A stretch of 64,000 nt of DNA, taken from NCBI GenBank assembly GCA_930367215.1, contig OV884060.1, positions 182,973,253 to 183,037,252 of the forward strand, read 5' to 3'. Made by a program: the position numbers and the translations under genes. The stretch's first letter is position 1. Every line of letters begins with the position of its first letter. Under the pieces are notes generated by a model. The model was not told the DNA's origin and ran no database searches. It saw only the letters and a program-made list of their open reading frames with translations. This document shows positions 54,405-64,000 of the stretch, in pieces. Source of the stretch: Pollenia angustigena. Taxonomy: Eukaryota > Arthropoda > Insecta > Diptera > Polleniidae.

Positions 54405-57400
54405 TGATGTTTTTCATCTCTTTTAGTTAAGGAGGCATGAGGTCCGCGGGATCGATATACATAGGTACAATTTTCACCCCTTAAACGTTCAAATTTCGAA
54501 TAAGTACCAAATTCGCATTTTTGTTTTTTAGATAAGTTATATAATTTTGATTTCTATACGTATTGGTTTAAAAGCTAGATGGTGAAAAAAGTTCCAAAAT
54601 ACAGGTTTTATCCGTTTACTACCTAAAACGACCGAATTTCGTAAAAGTACCAGACACCAATTTGCTTTTTTATTTAATGCACAAAAATAAATATTAAATT
54701 CAATAAAGTATAATAACGGATATTCAAAAAGTACCAGTTTAATAACTAAAAAGTACCAAAAAGCGCTTTTGGAGATTCTCATTCACTCAGGACCATGCAG
54801 GTTTAATTTTATGTTCATAAGACCAACATTAGCGAAAATTTAAAAAAGTACCAGTTAAAAAACAAAAAAGTACCGAAAAGAACTCTCTAACAGATTGTCA
54901 TTCACTCAAGACCTTCAATGTTTAATTGTATGTTTCTAGGTCCAATACTAACGGAAATTCAAAAAGTACCAGCTAACGAATAAAAAAGTACCAATAAGAT
55001 CCCACTAAAAGATTCTCATTTACACAGGATCGTGTTTAATTTTGTGTTTCTAGGTCCAACACTGACGAAAATTCAAAAAGTACCAGTAAATGAACAAAAA
55101 AGTACCAAAAACTTCCCTCTTATAGATTCTTATCCACTCAGGACCTTGCATGTTTAATTTTATCTTTCTAGGTCCAATACCAACGGAAATTCAAAAAATA
55201 CCAGTCAAAGAATAAAAAAGTACCAAAAAATTCACTCTTATAGATTTTCATTCACCCAGGACATTGCATATTGAATTTTGTGTTTCTAGGTCCAATTCTA
55301 ACAGAAATTCAAAAAGTACCAGTTAATGAACAAAGAAGTGCCAAAAAGTTCCGTCATAGATTCTTATCCACTCAGGACATTGCATGTTGAATCTTATGTT
55401 TTTAGGTTCAACATAAACGATAATTTAAAAAATACCAGTTGTAGAACCAAAAAGCTAAAGAAAAATATCAAATTTCCCGTATTTCCTTTTTTTTGGTACT
55501 GCTTGGGGGGAACAAAAGTATCAAAAATTTCAGTATTGTAGTGAGGGCCCATTATTTAGTACGAGTATGTTAATGAATGGAGAAACATTTTTTGTAAAAA
55601 AAGTACCAAAAATAGCGACGATTTTCACGCCTTAAATGTTAAAATTTCGAAAAAGTACCAAATTAATATTCGTATTTTTTTGATAGGTTTCGAATGTGGT
55701 ATAAACTTTGTTTCTATGTTTATTGGTTCAAAAGATAGATGAGGTGTCAAAAAAGTAGCAAAATTCAGGTTTTACCCGTTTACTCCCTAATAGGGCCAAA
55801 TTTCAAAAAAGTACCAGACACCTGTCCGCTTATTTTTCTAAAGAACAACGATAAATATTACATTTTTTTGTATCTCTTTTAATTTTGGAAATGTAAGGTT
55901 ACCGCATTTTCCCGTTTTTACCCTTTTTTACCCCCTAAACATTCGAATTTCCAAAAACCCGGTCTTAGTGGATCGATTTGGGGAGTGACTAATCTCTGGT
56001 CCAAATTTCAAGTGTTTAGCTTCAGGCGTTTAGGCTGTGCGATGATGAATCAGTGAGTCAGTCAGTCAGTAACGTTACAATCATATATATAGATTCTTAC
56101 AGTCGATACTTAACGAATTATTATTTTTCAGTGTTGTAAAGCATTTGTTTGAGTTTTTACAATTCTGAAAAAAATTTTGGATTCGTTCAGTATCAAAGCG
56201 AATTCATACGAGGTGGTCTTATTTTGAAAACAGCACTGTAAAATATTTTAACGTTGTGTCAAAAATTCAAACAAATATTTGATTTTGTTTTTATATTAAA
56301 TTGTGTTTTTTTGAAATGTTTTAACTTAAAAAAGTTTTAAATTTTACAATTTTAATCGCAAATTATAGAATTTAGTTAAGATTCCCCAGAACCAACAGGA
56401 CGCACTATGGGATTTCTGCTGCAGAAAAGGCATTTTTTGACTATTACTTTAAAAAAATCTAATGATGCTATTTTATAGAGAAGAGTCTGGCAATCCAAAA
56501 ACTGCATTTCTTTTAAGATATATGTATATATATTCTTAGAAAAGATCGGTTGAAATCAGGATAATGTTGTGAAAGGGAAATATATGGTAATTTTGTTCAA
56601 ATTCAGAGATTTATATATCGAAGATGTTTCGAGCGGAAAAGTCTGAGTGTCGACTTTATTTAAGTCCAAAGCTTTGTTTTTAATTTAAAGGAAAAGAAAA
56701 AGTTATTGCATACATAGTTTGGGAGATATGAGTGCATCAAAGTTGTCCTTAAAAATTCAGCATTGGCTGTTTTCGTTGGAGAAAAAGTCAGCTCGGTTTA
56801 CCTCCGTGCTCTCAGTATAACGAAATGAAAGGTAAAAGGCTCTTCTTTCTAAATAGTCAACAAAATTCACCAACTTTTGTCAATATTTTAAAAAAATCCA
56901 AATTTAGTAAAAAAAGTCACGAATATTGCACTCTAGTATTTGTAATATAAAAGTTTTGCATACCTTTAGGCTTAACGGTTTAAAGAAATTTGAGTTATTA
57001 ATTATAACAACAATTTCTTAATAAATTGTTGACAGCTGTTTTTAAAAGTGAATAAGATTAAAAAAAAATAAACAAAATTATATGTTTTATTAAAAGAAAA
57101 TGTATAGAAGAAACCCGCTTAAATTTAAAACAAAATTTGCAACCAGTAAATAGTTAACGTTAATAAATAAATAATAATAAATATTGAAATAAAATTTAAA
57201 ATATAATTCTAAAAATGATTTTATTTTCTGTGTCATATAGTGAATTGTGCCCGGAACTTATTGATGGTGGTAGCAATGTCAATTTGTTAACAAATTTTAT
57301 AAAACAGGAAAATTTGGTGCTTACTATTGATGAAATTGAAATAGTGAAAAAAGCAGTTCAAAAGAGGTTTTTGGTCATTTTTTAAATCGTTGGGGAGAAG

Positions 57401-57873
57401 CGCAACTTGGTTAGAAAGTAAATACATCTTTAAAAAATTAATTAATTAAAAATAATTCATTTTGAATATTATGCAATTTTTTTTCATCGTTTGCTTGAGC
57501 CGTCCGATCCATATATTTGTAGCTTAAGACGTCAACCTCATAAGAATATTTTAGAATTGGATGATGTAGTTAAAGATATGATAGTTGATGAATAAAATGC
57601 ATTTCTTTAATTAAATATTAATAGTATTTTCAATGAGAATTATATTTATACGAAATTTTTTCATTCAGGTTACATAAAAGACGACGCATTTCAACCAAAA
57701 TTGTTAGTTTTTTCTTTTATCAATTAATACGCGTGTGCCAAATTTAATCAAATTCAATTGACAATTGCGCCCTATACATTGAAAAGAAAATTACGTGGAA
57801 TAATGGGGGTCCATGGGAGGTACCCTAGGAGTCGACGGATTTCAACAAAAATTTGTAGTGCATTTTTTTAGAT
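54405..57873. repeat. Tandem duplication, unit 2
   Basis: Copy of 50936-54404. I see only two differences: TGAGATATT versus TGAGTTATT (near 53523/56992) and one T fewer in the run at 57477. The minisatellite is repeated here at about 54731-55470. After TTTTTTTAGAT the sequence diverges from unit 1. Confidence 0.95.
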
Positions 57874-58150
57874 CAACTTATGGACATCTGCTAAATTTTA
57901 TCAAATTCCGTTGCGAATTGCGGCCCATACGTTGAGAAGAAAAATAAGCAAACAAAATGGGGGTCCAAGGTAGGTACCCCTAGGAGTCGACGGATTTCAA
58001 CCAAAATTTGTAGTGCTGGATCAACTTATAGATGTGTGTCAAATTTCGTAAAATTCTATAAAGAATTGCGACCTATACATTGAGGACAAAAATTCGTGAA
58101 AAAATGGCATTCCAAGGGAGGTACCCCAAGGAGTCGACGGATTTTACAAA
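57680..58150. repeat. Three ~155-bp tandem units
   Basis: GAGTCGACGGATTTCAAC followed by AAAATTTGTAGTG, with AATGGGGGTCCA and GGGAGGTACCC before it, recurs near 57830, 57988 and 58133. The first unit is also inside tandem-duplication unit 1 near 54360. Confidence 0.8.
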
Positions 58151-58377
58151 TTTTTTGTATTTTTCTTTTCTACTTTGATTTAAACATGCGTGCAAAATTT
58201 CATCGTTGTAGGATTACTCCTTCTATTTTTTGCAGTTAGATGTATAAAGAAATACCACTGTGGGACGGTATACCATTTTGACACAAGGTTAGTAATCAGC
58301 TGTTGCTTACGTAGCAAGATAAGTTCACCTGGTGTAAATTCGCCTTGTTCAGTATCGATCCTTCTGTCATAACAAAA

Positions 58378-58498
58378 GCTGTGTTCATTTACTAAAAGTT
58401 GTTAAAAATTTGAAACAATTATTACAAGTAAATGTTAAAAAGATTTGCTAATAACAATTGTTACAAATTTTTACCACCTTTAAGTAAATGAACACAGC
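58378..58498. mobile_element. Small palindromic MITE
   Basis: GCTGTGTTCATTTACT and its complement AGTAAATGAACACAGC end a 121-bp element with inner inverted AACAATT motifs. No certain duplication. Confidence 0.7.
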
Positions 58499-59658
58499 TA
58501 ATGACTTTTATTTCAGCCTATTATCGAGCGAGGAATGATAATATCCTTCTGATTTAAGATAGCAGAAAAGTTTAAAAAAAAAACTCGGTGAAAAAAAATC
58601 ATTTGTAGCAAATAACAAAATAAACTAAAATTAAAGAAAAATTTCATGTACATATAATACAAAATCTTAAAAACGTAAACAAAGATGTTTTTTAATGAAA
58701 ATTCGTATGATTAACATAATTTTTTCAACTTCTTAAATTTGACTTAAGATGTTTTGTCAAAATGCCACAGATTTCAATGTGTAGTTAAAATAAGGGTATA
58801 CATATGCATACAAATGTATTGTAAAACTTTCTGAATAAAATTTAATTCGCAAAGTTGTAAGCAACATTACGAAATAATGAAGAAAATTGATTTTGTAATG
58901 CTCGAAGATCAAGTAAAATATTACGTACACATTTGCAAGGAATTTTTTCCAAAATAGGACTACGTGGGAAGTAGGGCGACGTTCCTACCAAAACTATCAA
59001 CCCGATTTTAATGAAACTTAAAATATAAAAAGAATGAGACATAAGCAACGCTTTTTTTTTAAGTAGCACAACCGTGGGAAGAAAAGGGCAGTTTCAGCCT
59101 CTCCGAAATTATTAAACCGATTCAACTGAAACTTAAAATCTAAATAGATCATCGTGTAGTTGAACTCATAAGATATGTATTTATTTCAAATATAGGGAGG
59201 TAATAGGCAATTTCTGCCTCTCAGAAACTAACTAATTTTAATTTATTAATAAAGATTTTTTTTAACCGCAGTAGCATACGCCGTATATTCGCTAATTTTT
59301 TATTATTATGATTAATTATTTTTTGCTCCTTTTCAAAAATTTTTATTGAAAAACTTATTTTTCGACATCAACAAATTAAATGTCGAAAAACCTTAAATTA
59401 AGATAAAAAACAAAGTAGATAAATTGCCGAAATTCCCGCGTAAAAATCCCTGAAAATTTCTCAAAATTGTGTGGATCAGTTTCAATACAGCCATATTTTT
59501 ACAATTATTATGAAAAATCAGTAGAATTAAAAAATACAATAATAGGGTTAAATATTTAAATTCAAAATTTATTCTAACGCAGAATTTTTTTTTTGGCTTT
59601 ATATAAATTTAAAAATTTTGCTTGAACATAAACACAATTAAAAGCTGGATAATTTCAA
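58499..59658. other. Intergenic with mini-me-type internal repeats
   Basis: 58900-59235 has three units with ACCCGATTTTAATGAAA, GGGAAGTAGGG and CAATTTCTGCCTCTCAG, as in 44930-45240. The last 60 bp before 59659 contain TATATAAATTT, a possible TATA box for the small frame that follows. Confidence 0.5.
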
Positions 59659-59871
59659 ATGGATAAAAAGCAAAATAATTATTTAAATAGAGCCAGTTCA
59701 AGTAAAATGAGCAAGTTAAGAACAAAACCAATGTATTCTGATTTAAACAAATGTGTAAAATTTCAAAATAATGTTGAAATATTTAAAATAAATGAATATT
59801 GGAAAATGCAAGTCCAAAATTGTAAATTAAAAACCGAAGAAGATCAGGTAGCTATGTATTTTCCGGAGTAG
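59659..59871 (+). CDS. Possible small basic protein, unrecognised
   Basis: A 70-codon frame reads MDKKQNNYLNRASSSKMSKL and continues with a lysine- and asparagine-rich sequence to ...EEDQVAMYFPE. Unlike most frames here its composition looks protein-like (charged residues spread evenly, few Phe/Ile runs). A TATATAAA lies about 60 bp upstream, and AATAAA at 59969-59974 follows the stop by about 100 bp. It could be a short lineage-specific gene, or an exon ending at CAG/GTAGCT near 59850. I recognise no family. Confidence 0.35.
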   Translation: MDKKQNNYLNRASSSKMSKLRTKPMYSDLNKCVKFQNNVEIFKINEYWKMQVQNCKLKTEEDQVAMYFPE

Positions 59872-60520
59872 GTATTATAACAAAGTCTTAAAATTGAAAA
59901 TACTTCCTAAAAAAACAGGCTAAAAGACGTTTACAACAAAGAAATTCTTAAGAAGACCCCAAAAAAACAAATAAAACACATTGGCTCATATATTTATTTT
60001 AATGATATTTTAGCTGTTTATTATATATTGAATAGAAATTACAAGAGCTTTCTGATGATGATATTGCTTAATAAAAATTAGAAAATATTCATTAAAACAA
60101 AGAACACATAAAATACATATAAGGAATTATTTAATATCCTGTTAATTAAACAAACAAAAATTGAGATTTGTAAAGGGGACAAAAAAGTAATAAATTAACA
60201 CATACATGCATGTTTTTCAAAATGAGAATACTACAGAAAATACTATCCTTTGCTCAAAAACCCAAAGGAAATTTTCTTAAAATTAAGAAGGAAATAAAAA
60301 TTTTACTTAAAGTTTAATTTGTATACTTTACAAAGCTGCCATGGAATCTGTATAAAAAAACACTTACACTCGTACGCGCTCTTAAACTTATTACAACTTA
60401 AAAAAATGTGTACAAAACACCAAAATTAAAAAATAATATAAAAAAATTGTAGATCAAAAATGAATATCATTTTATAATTTAGTTTTTTTTTTTTTTTTTT
60501 TTTTTGCTTGAGTAAATACA
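59872..60520 (-). other. Probable 3' UTR of the d4 gene and intergenic DNA
   Basis: AT-rich, no frames. A run of about 22 T at 60483-60504 lies just past the d4 stop codon. The 3' end of d4 is not defined; TTTATT (AATAAA on the minus strand) near 59993 is one candidate. Confidence 0.4.
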
Positions 60521-63500
60521 CTACTTATTATCGCCTTTATGAAATTCTTCTAAACATAGTTTGCAACTCCAAGAACCTTCAGGTGGTGTAACGAGAGGGG
60601 GCGATAAGCAATACATGTGATAACCACGATCACAATCGTCACAAAACAACAATTGATCATCATTATCGGAAGTACCACAAATGGAGCAATATTTGCATTC
60701 AATACACTGCCAACGATAACGTTTAACAGATATTATCATATTCGGAGTGAACTGCAAGCAAGAGGGATGTCCCGACCGCCCACAGTCAGAGCATGATACT
60801 AATATTTCGGGTAAATTGGTTTTCTTGTTTTCTTTTTGATCTCCCAAACAGAAATCACAATACGGAGATGGTTGTGCAACTTCGCGATCATTAGAACGAA
60901 CTTTAATCTTGGCGCCAGTCTTATTGGGACTTACAGTACTAGCTGCAGTTGGTGCTACCGAAGTGCTGGTAGTAGCCGTTGCAGTCGCTGCTGCAGCCGC
61001 AACAACGGCAGCCGCAGCTGCGGTGGCTGCTGGAGGCGCTGCCACGGCGCTTGAGGAATTACTATCAGTTGGTAAGCCCATGGAGGCATCTGTTGCATGA
61101 CTTGAAGAAGAATTGTCAATTTGTGGTGGTATTGAAGAGGTTGTTGTAACCGATGCTATTGGAGTATTATTACTTGATGGTAATGTTAAACCTGGTTGAG
61201 AGGAGTCATCTGTATTTGTAATGGGAGATGCCGAATTTGAATGATTCATGGGGGTTGCTGCAGCACTTGCACTTGCACTTGCAGCTGCAGCTACTGCGGC
61301 TGCAGCAGCAGCCGCTGCTGCTGAAGTATTGCCCACTGCAGAACTTGAACCAGCACCTCCACCTCGGCGACGACGAGTAGGTTCACCACCATCTCCGTCC
61401 GCATTAGATCCGCCACGACGGCGTGTACCTTTAAGGGGTAAAAATTAAATTAATTGGAAAAATTTTATAATTTAAAACTAACACTCAATTCACATGAGGG
61501 CTTTTACGACGTCGTTTTATCTTGATTCCCTTTTAAAGCAACTTCCAAAATCTCTTTGCGTTCATACGATGATTTTTGGTTGCATGTCTTTTTTTTATTT
61601 ACAGTATGGCCTTGATTACCCGTCATTCAATTAACCGGCAGCTTCAATAAAATGGAAAACAAACATTTTTTTGCACTGATTTAAATTGCCTCTATTATCC
61701 GAAATTATAAACAAATTATCTTTTTTTCGTTAAATTTTGAACAATCAAAAGAAATTTAAATAAACGAAGAAAGAGAATATATTAACGGTGTGGAAGCATG
61801 TTCTGCCAAATTTACTTTTTTCCTCATGTTTACATAATAAAACGTTATATATTTACATAAAATAAGAAACACACCAAAAAAAATAAATAATCAAGAATTC
61901 TGCCGATCCCGTCTATTATCGATAATCGAGGTCTCACTGTATTTTCAACCACACACTTCAAAGTAAGAAAAAGAATAAAACGTAAACAGAAAAAGTTAAA
62001 AGAGAAATGTAAAAAACGACATGCAAAATACAAAACGAGACATTTTGTTAACCCCTCTTTCTTTTCTACACCGCTCACCGACAAACCAAAAGAGACGTCG
62101 ACAAAGCGACGTCGTAAAAGCCCTCATCTAAACTGAGTGTAAGTAAATTAATATTTCATTAAAATTTCTATTGTTTTAAAAAACTCTTTGTAAGCCGATA
62201 ATGCCCATAGGCTAGTATACTGAAATTTAAAAAATTCATAAATATAAAAAAATATGTAAGAAAAGATAAACTCACTGTTTATTGTTGGTGTTTTGTTTAA
62301 GCTTTGATATTGGTACAAGTAAGACTTATTCGCTTTTATTTGTATAATATTTTTGGCTTTTCTAAAATCTTTGGAAAAGGTTTCCTGATAAGCTGGCCTA
62401 AGCAACCAGTGAAATGCGCATAGAAGCCAGCTTTCCTTCAACAATAAATCTCAAAGTGTATTTATGAAATATGAAAAATTGGGAACTTAGCACGTCATAC
62501 AGAAATCTTATTAATAATAAATTTTGTATTGCCAAAAATAACTTTGATAATATACTTGCATGTACCCGTGCAAAAAAAACTGAACTGGCAAATTGTTTTT
62601 TTGTTGTTTTCTTACGAAGACAATAAAATGAAGCAATTTGTTTTTTAATTTTGTTTTTTCTTTTTACCCACTAACAACTACAATTCGAGTCGGAAAAAAG
62701 CCAACCAATTGTTGTAAGAAAAGATAAACCCACTGTCTATTGTTGGTGTTTTGTTTAAGCTTTGATATTGGTACAAGTAAGACTTTTTCGCTTTTAGGGT
62801 TTTATTTGTATAATATTTTTGGCTTTTCTAAAATCGTTGGAAAAGGTTTCCTGATGAGCTGGACTAAGCAACCAGTGAAATGTGCATAGAAGCTAGCCTC
62901 AACAATAAATCTCAGTGTATTTATCAAATATGAAAAATTGGGAACTTAGCACGACATACGGAAATCTTATTAATAAAAAATATGTTTTAAATCAAAAAAT
63001 TTATAGAGTGGTTGGTATAGAACGTTGGCACTTTTTTTACTCAAATTCTCACAAATACATACGATCGCATGTTAAATCCAAGTCACATAGAATCCGTTTT
63101 TCTTTAAACGCCGTTTTTTCAACTGACTATAACGTAACAACAGAGAAGTAGCACACAATGAATAATTTTATTTATTAAATTTTATGTTGATTGTGTTGCA
63201 ACACAACACAAAAAATTAAAATTAATTAAAACAAATCAAAAACCAAACTGATAGCTTTCAATAACTCAACCTATGTTAAAAGTTGCTCAACTTTAGTACC
63301 TTGCGTTAACGGAGACGTACGATATGGGACAAAGCTAATAAGAAATCCTGTATATCAACTTAGTTGTCATTTGAAAAAAGCGACGTAGGTATAATGTACA
63401 AAAAATCTACGTGACTCCGACTAGTGTACATAATTTTAAACCGTCCTTATCTTTTAAATAATTTGACATTTCAACGGTTTTTGGGAAAACGACTTTTTTA

Positions 63501-63886
63501 ATATTCATACATAAATTCCTTTTTTGTAATTTAAATTAAAGTAATTTTCTTTAGCAGTTTTACAAAAAAAGGTAGTTAAAATCGGTTTACTATATAATTT
63601 ATTATAAACTTACCGCCCCCTTTGCGACCTCTCTTAGGTGTACCATCTACAGAAGTGTTACCTTTACGCCAACGAGTGCCGCCACCTCGTTTACGTTTTC
63701 CTCTTGTACTGTACGATTCATCAAAGTCATTGTCAGATTCAAAATCATCTTCAAAGTCATCAACGTGATGGTGATAGGACATTTCCATTTCTTCATGGAA
63801 CCAACCATCTTTTTCGGCATTGGCATGAGAATCTTTGCTATCATTATCGCCAGAGGCACTCATAGAATTGCCATCGGCAGTTAAAG
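60521..63886 (-). CDS. d4: d4/DPF-family double-PHD chromatin reader (last two exons)
   Basis: Partial gene; upstream exons lie beyond 64000. Exons: 63614-63886 and 60521-61428, joined in phase 1 (GGC G / GT ACA). The first encodes an acidic stretch ([15 protein letters not shown]) then basic, nuclear-localisation-like [16 protein letters not shown]. The second has RRRGGSNAD, poly-alanine tracts (e.g. 61267-61330 and 60970-61050), and at the C-terminus two adjacent PHD fingers: [45 protein letters not shown]. Twin PHDs of this exact kind define the d4/DPF (requiem) family, subunits of BAP/BAF remodelling complexes that read histone H3 tails. Alanine-rich shadow frames on the plus strand are not genes. 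The symbol rests on family resemblance to Drosophila d4. Confidence 0.88.
61482..62139. mobile_element. TIR element in the d4 intron, TAA target
   Basis: ~34-bp TIRs (CACTCAATTCACATGAGGGC / partner ending CTGAGTG) containing ACGACGTCG; TAA on both sides (61479-61481, 62140-62142). It starts only 53 bp from the final d4 exon. Confidence 0.85.
61602..61939. mobile_element. pogo/Tigger-type MITE, nested
   Basis: TIRs CAGTATGGCCTTGATTACC / GATAATCGAGGTCTCACTG and TA duplication (61600-61601, 61940-61941). The ends match the CAGT-x3-CCTCGATTA type of pogo-like elements. It is inserted in the TAA-target element. Confidence 0.8.
62256..62981 (-). repeat. Two family-X repeats in the d4 intron
   Basis: Two direct copies (62256-62525, 62714-62981) of the inverse of the repeat at 12648: TTTCCTGATAAGCTGGCCTA, GCAACCAGTGAAATGCGCAT, AAAAATTGGGAACTTAGCAC. 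They are about 458 bp apart and diverged by some substitutions and indels. Confidence 0.85.
62982..63613. other. d4 intron, nothing recognised
   Basis: AT-rich. It has a short palindrome GTGTTGCAACACAACAC at 63189 and the intron donor GTAAGT (minus strand) at 63608-63613. Confidence 0.5.
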
Positions 63887-64000
63887 CTAAAATAATATAT
63901 ATACAAGAAAAATTAAAACAACCTCAGAGAAAGAAAGATTAAGAAAGAAGAGCCACAATGGGAGCAGTGACCTGATCACTTCCATTTGTTTACATTCGTC
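63887..64000 (-). other. Upstream d4 intron, cut by the window end
   Basis: Acceptor TTATTTTAG (minus strand) ends at 63887 with a pyrimidine-rich stretch before it. The incoming phase is 1, so at least one more coding exon lies outside. Confidence 0.7.

Noticed and set aside
51068..55541. Identical frame pairs (51068/54537 and 51857/55326)
   Set aside because: Identity comes from the tandem DNA duplication; the frames lie in Helitron and minisatellite sequence.
58190..58372. 60-codon plus-strand frame
   Set aside because: Overlaps the end of the 155-bp repeat region and shows no recognisable domain.
60836..61448. Plus-strand frames rich in Ala, Cys and Ser
   Set aside because: Shadows of the GCN repeats of the minus-strand d4 exon.

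Overview
The window is AT-rich, repeat-dense DNA from the nuclear genome of a fly (Diptera; a muscoid or calyptrate fly is my inference). The evidence is short GT-AG introns, an insect-type CYP4 gene, a DM4/DM12-family gene (an insect family), a d4/DPF double-PHD gene, and many DINE-1/mini-me-like elements. There is no operon structure and no bacterial sequence. Three host genes can be supported, plus one small possible gene. The rest is mobile DNA, much of it nested so cleanly that target-site duplications (TSDs) give the order of insertion.

Layout. 1-8.1 kb: MITEs, a complete 1.1 kb Helitron, DINE-1-like elements and a decayed hAT transposase tail. 8.19-15.93 kb (+): a complete six-exon CYP4 gene (about 509 aa). 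Its third intron (5.6 kb) holds a near-perfect foldback with arms of about 525 bp, and its fourth intron holds a nested palindromic MITE. 16.03-28.69 kb (-): a complete four-exon secreted DM4/DM12 protein gene (about 219 aa), tail-to-tail with the CYP gene about 95 bp away. Its 11.9 kb second intron contains a TA-type MITE split by a hAT element, which is itself split by a Ty3/gypsy retrotransposon. 29.4-30.06 kb: a decayed partial copy of the first two DM4/DM12 exons. 30-37 kb: DINE-1-like elements, MITEs, a Helitron helicase remnant and a non-LTR retrotransposon fragment. 37.14-49.77 kb: one hAT element swollen to 12.6 kb, with a perfect 8-bp TSD; inside it sit further hAT elements, each with its own 8-bp TSD, a 3.4 kb unclassified terminal-inverted-repeat (TIR) element, and MITEs. 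49.95-58.15 kb: a Helitron carrying a ~117-bp minisatellite, overlapped by a near-identical 3.47 kb tandem duplication. 59.66 kb: a possible small gene. 60.52-63.89 kb (-): the last two exons of a d4/DPF gene; its 5' part lies beyond the window.

The host genes have no evident functional link: a haem monooxygenase, a secreted protein of unknown role and a chromatin reader. The interest lies in the transposon stratigraphy, one possibly undescribed TIR element family, the hairpin-forming intron, the recent tandem duplication, and a gene whose exons stay splice-compatible across 12 kb of nested transposons.
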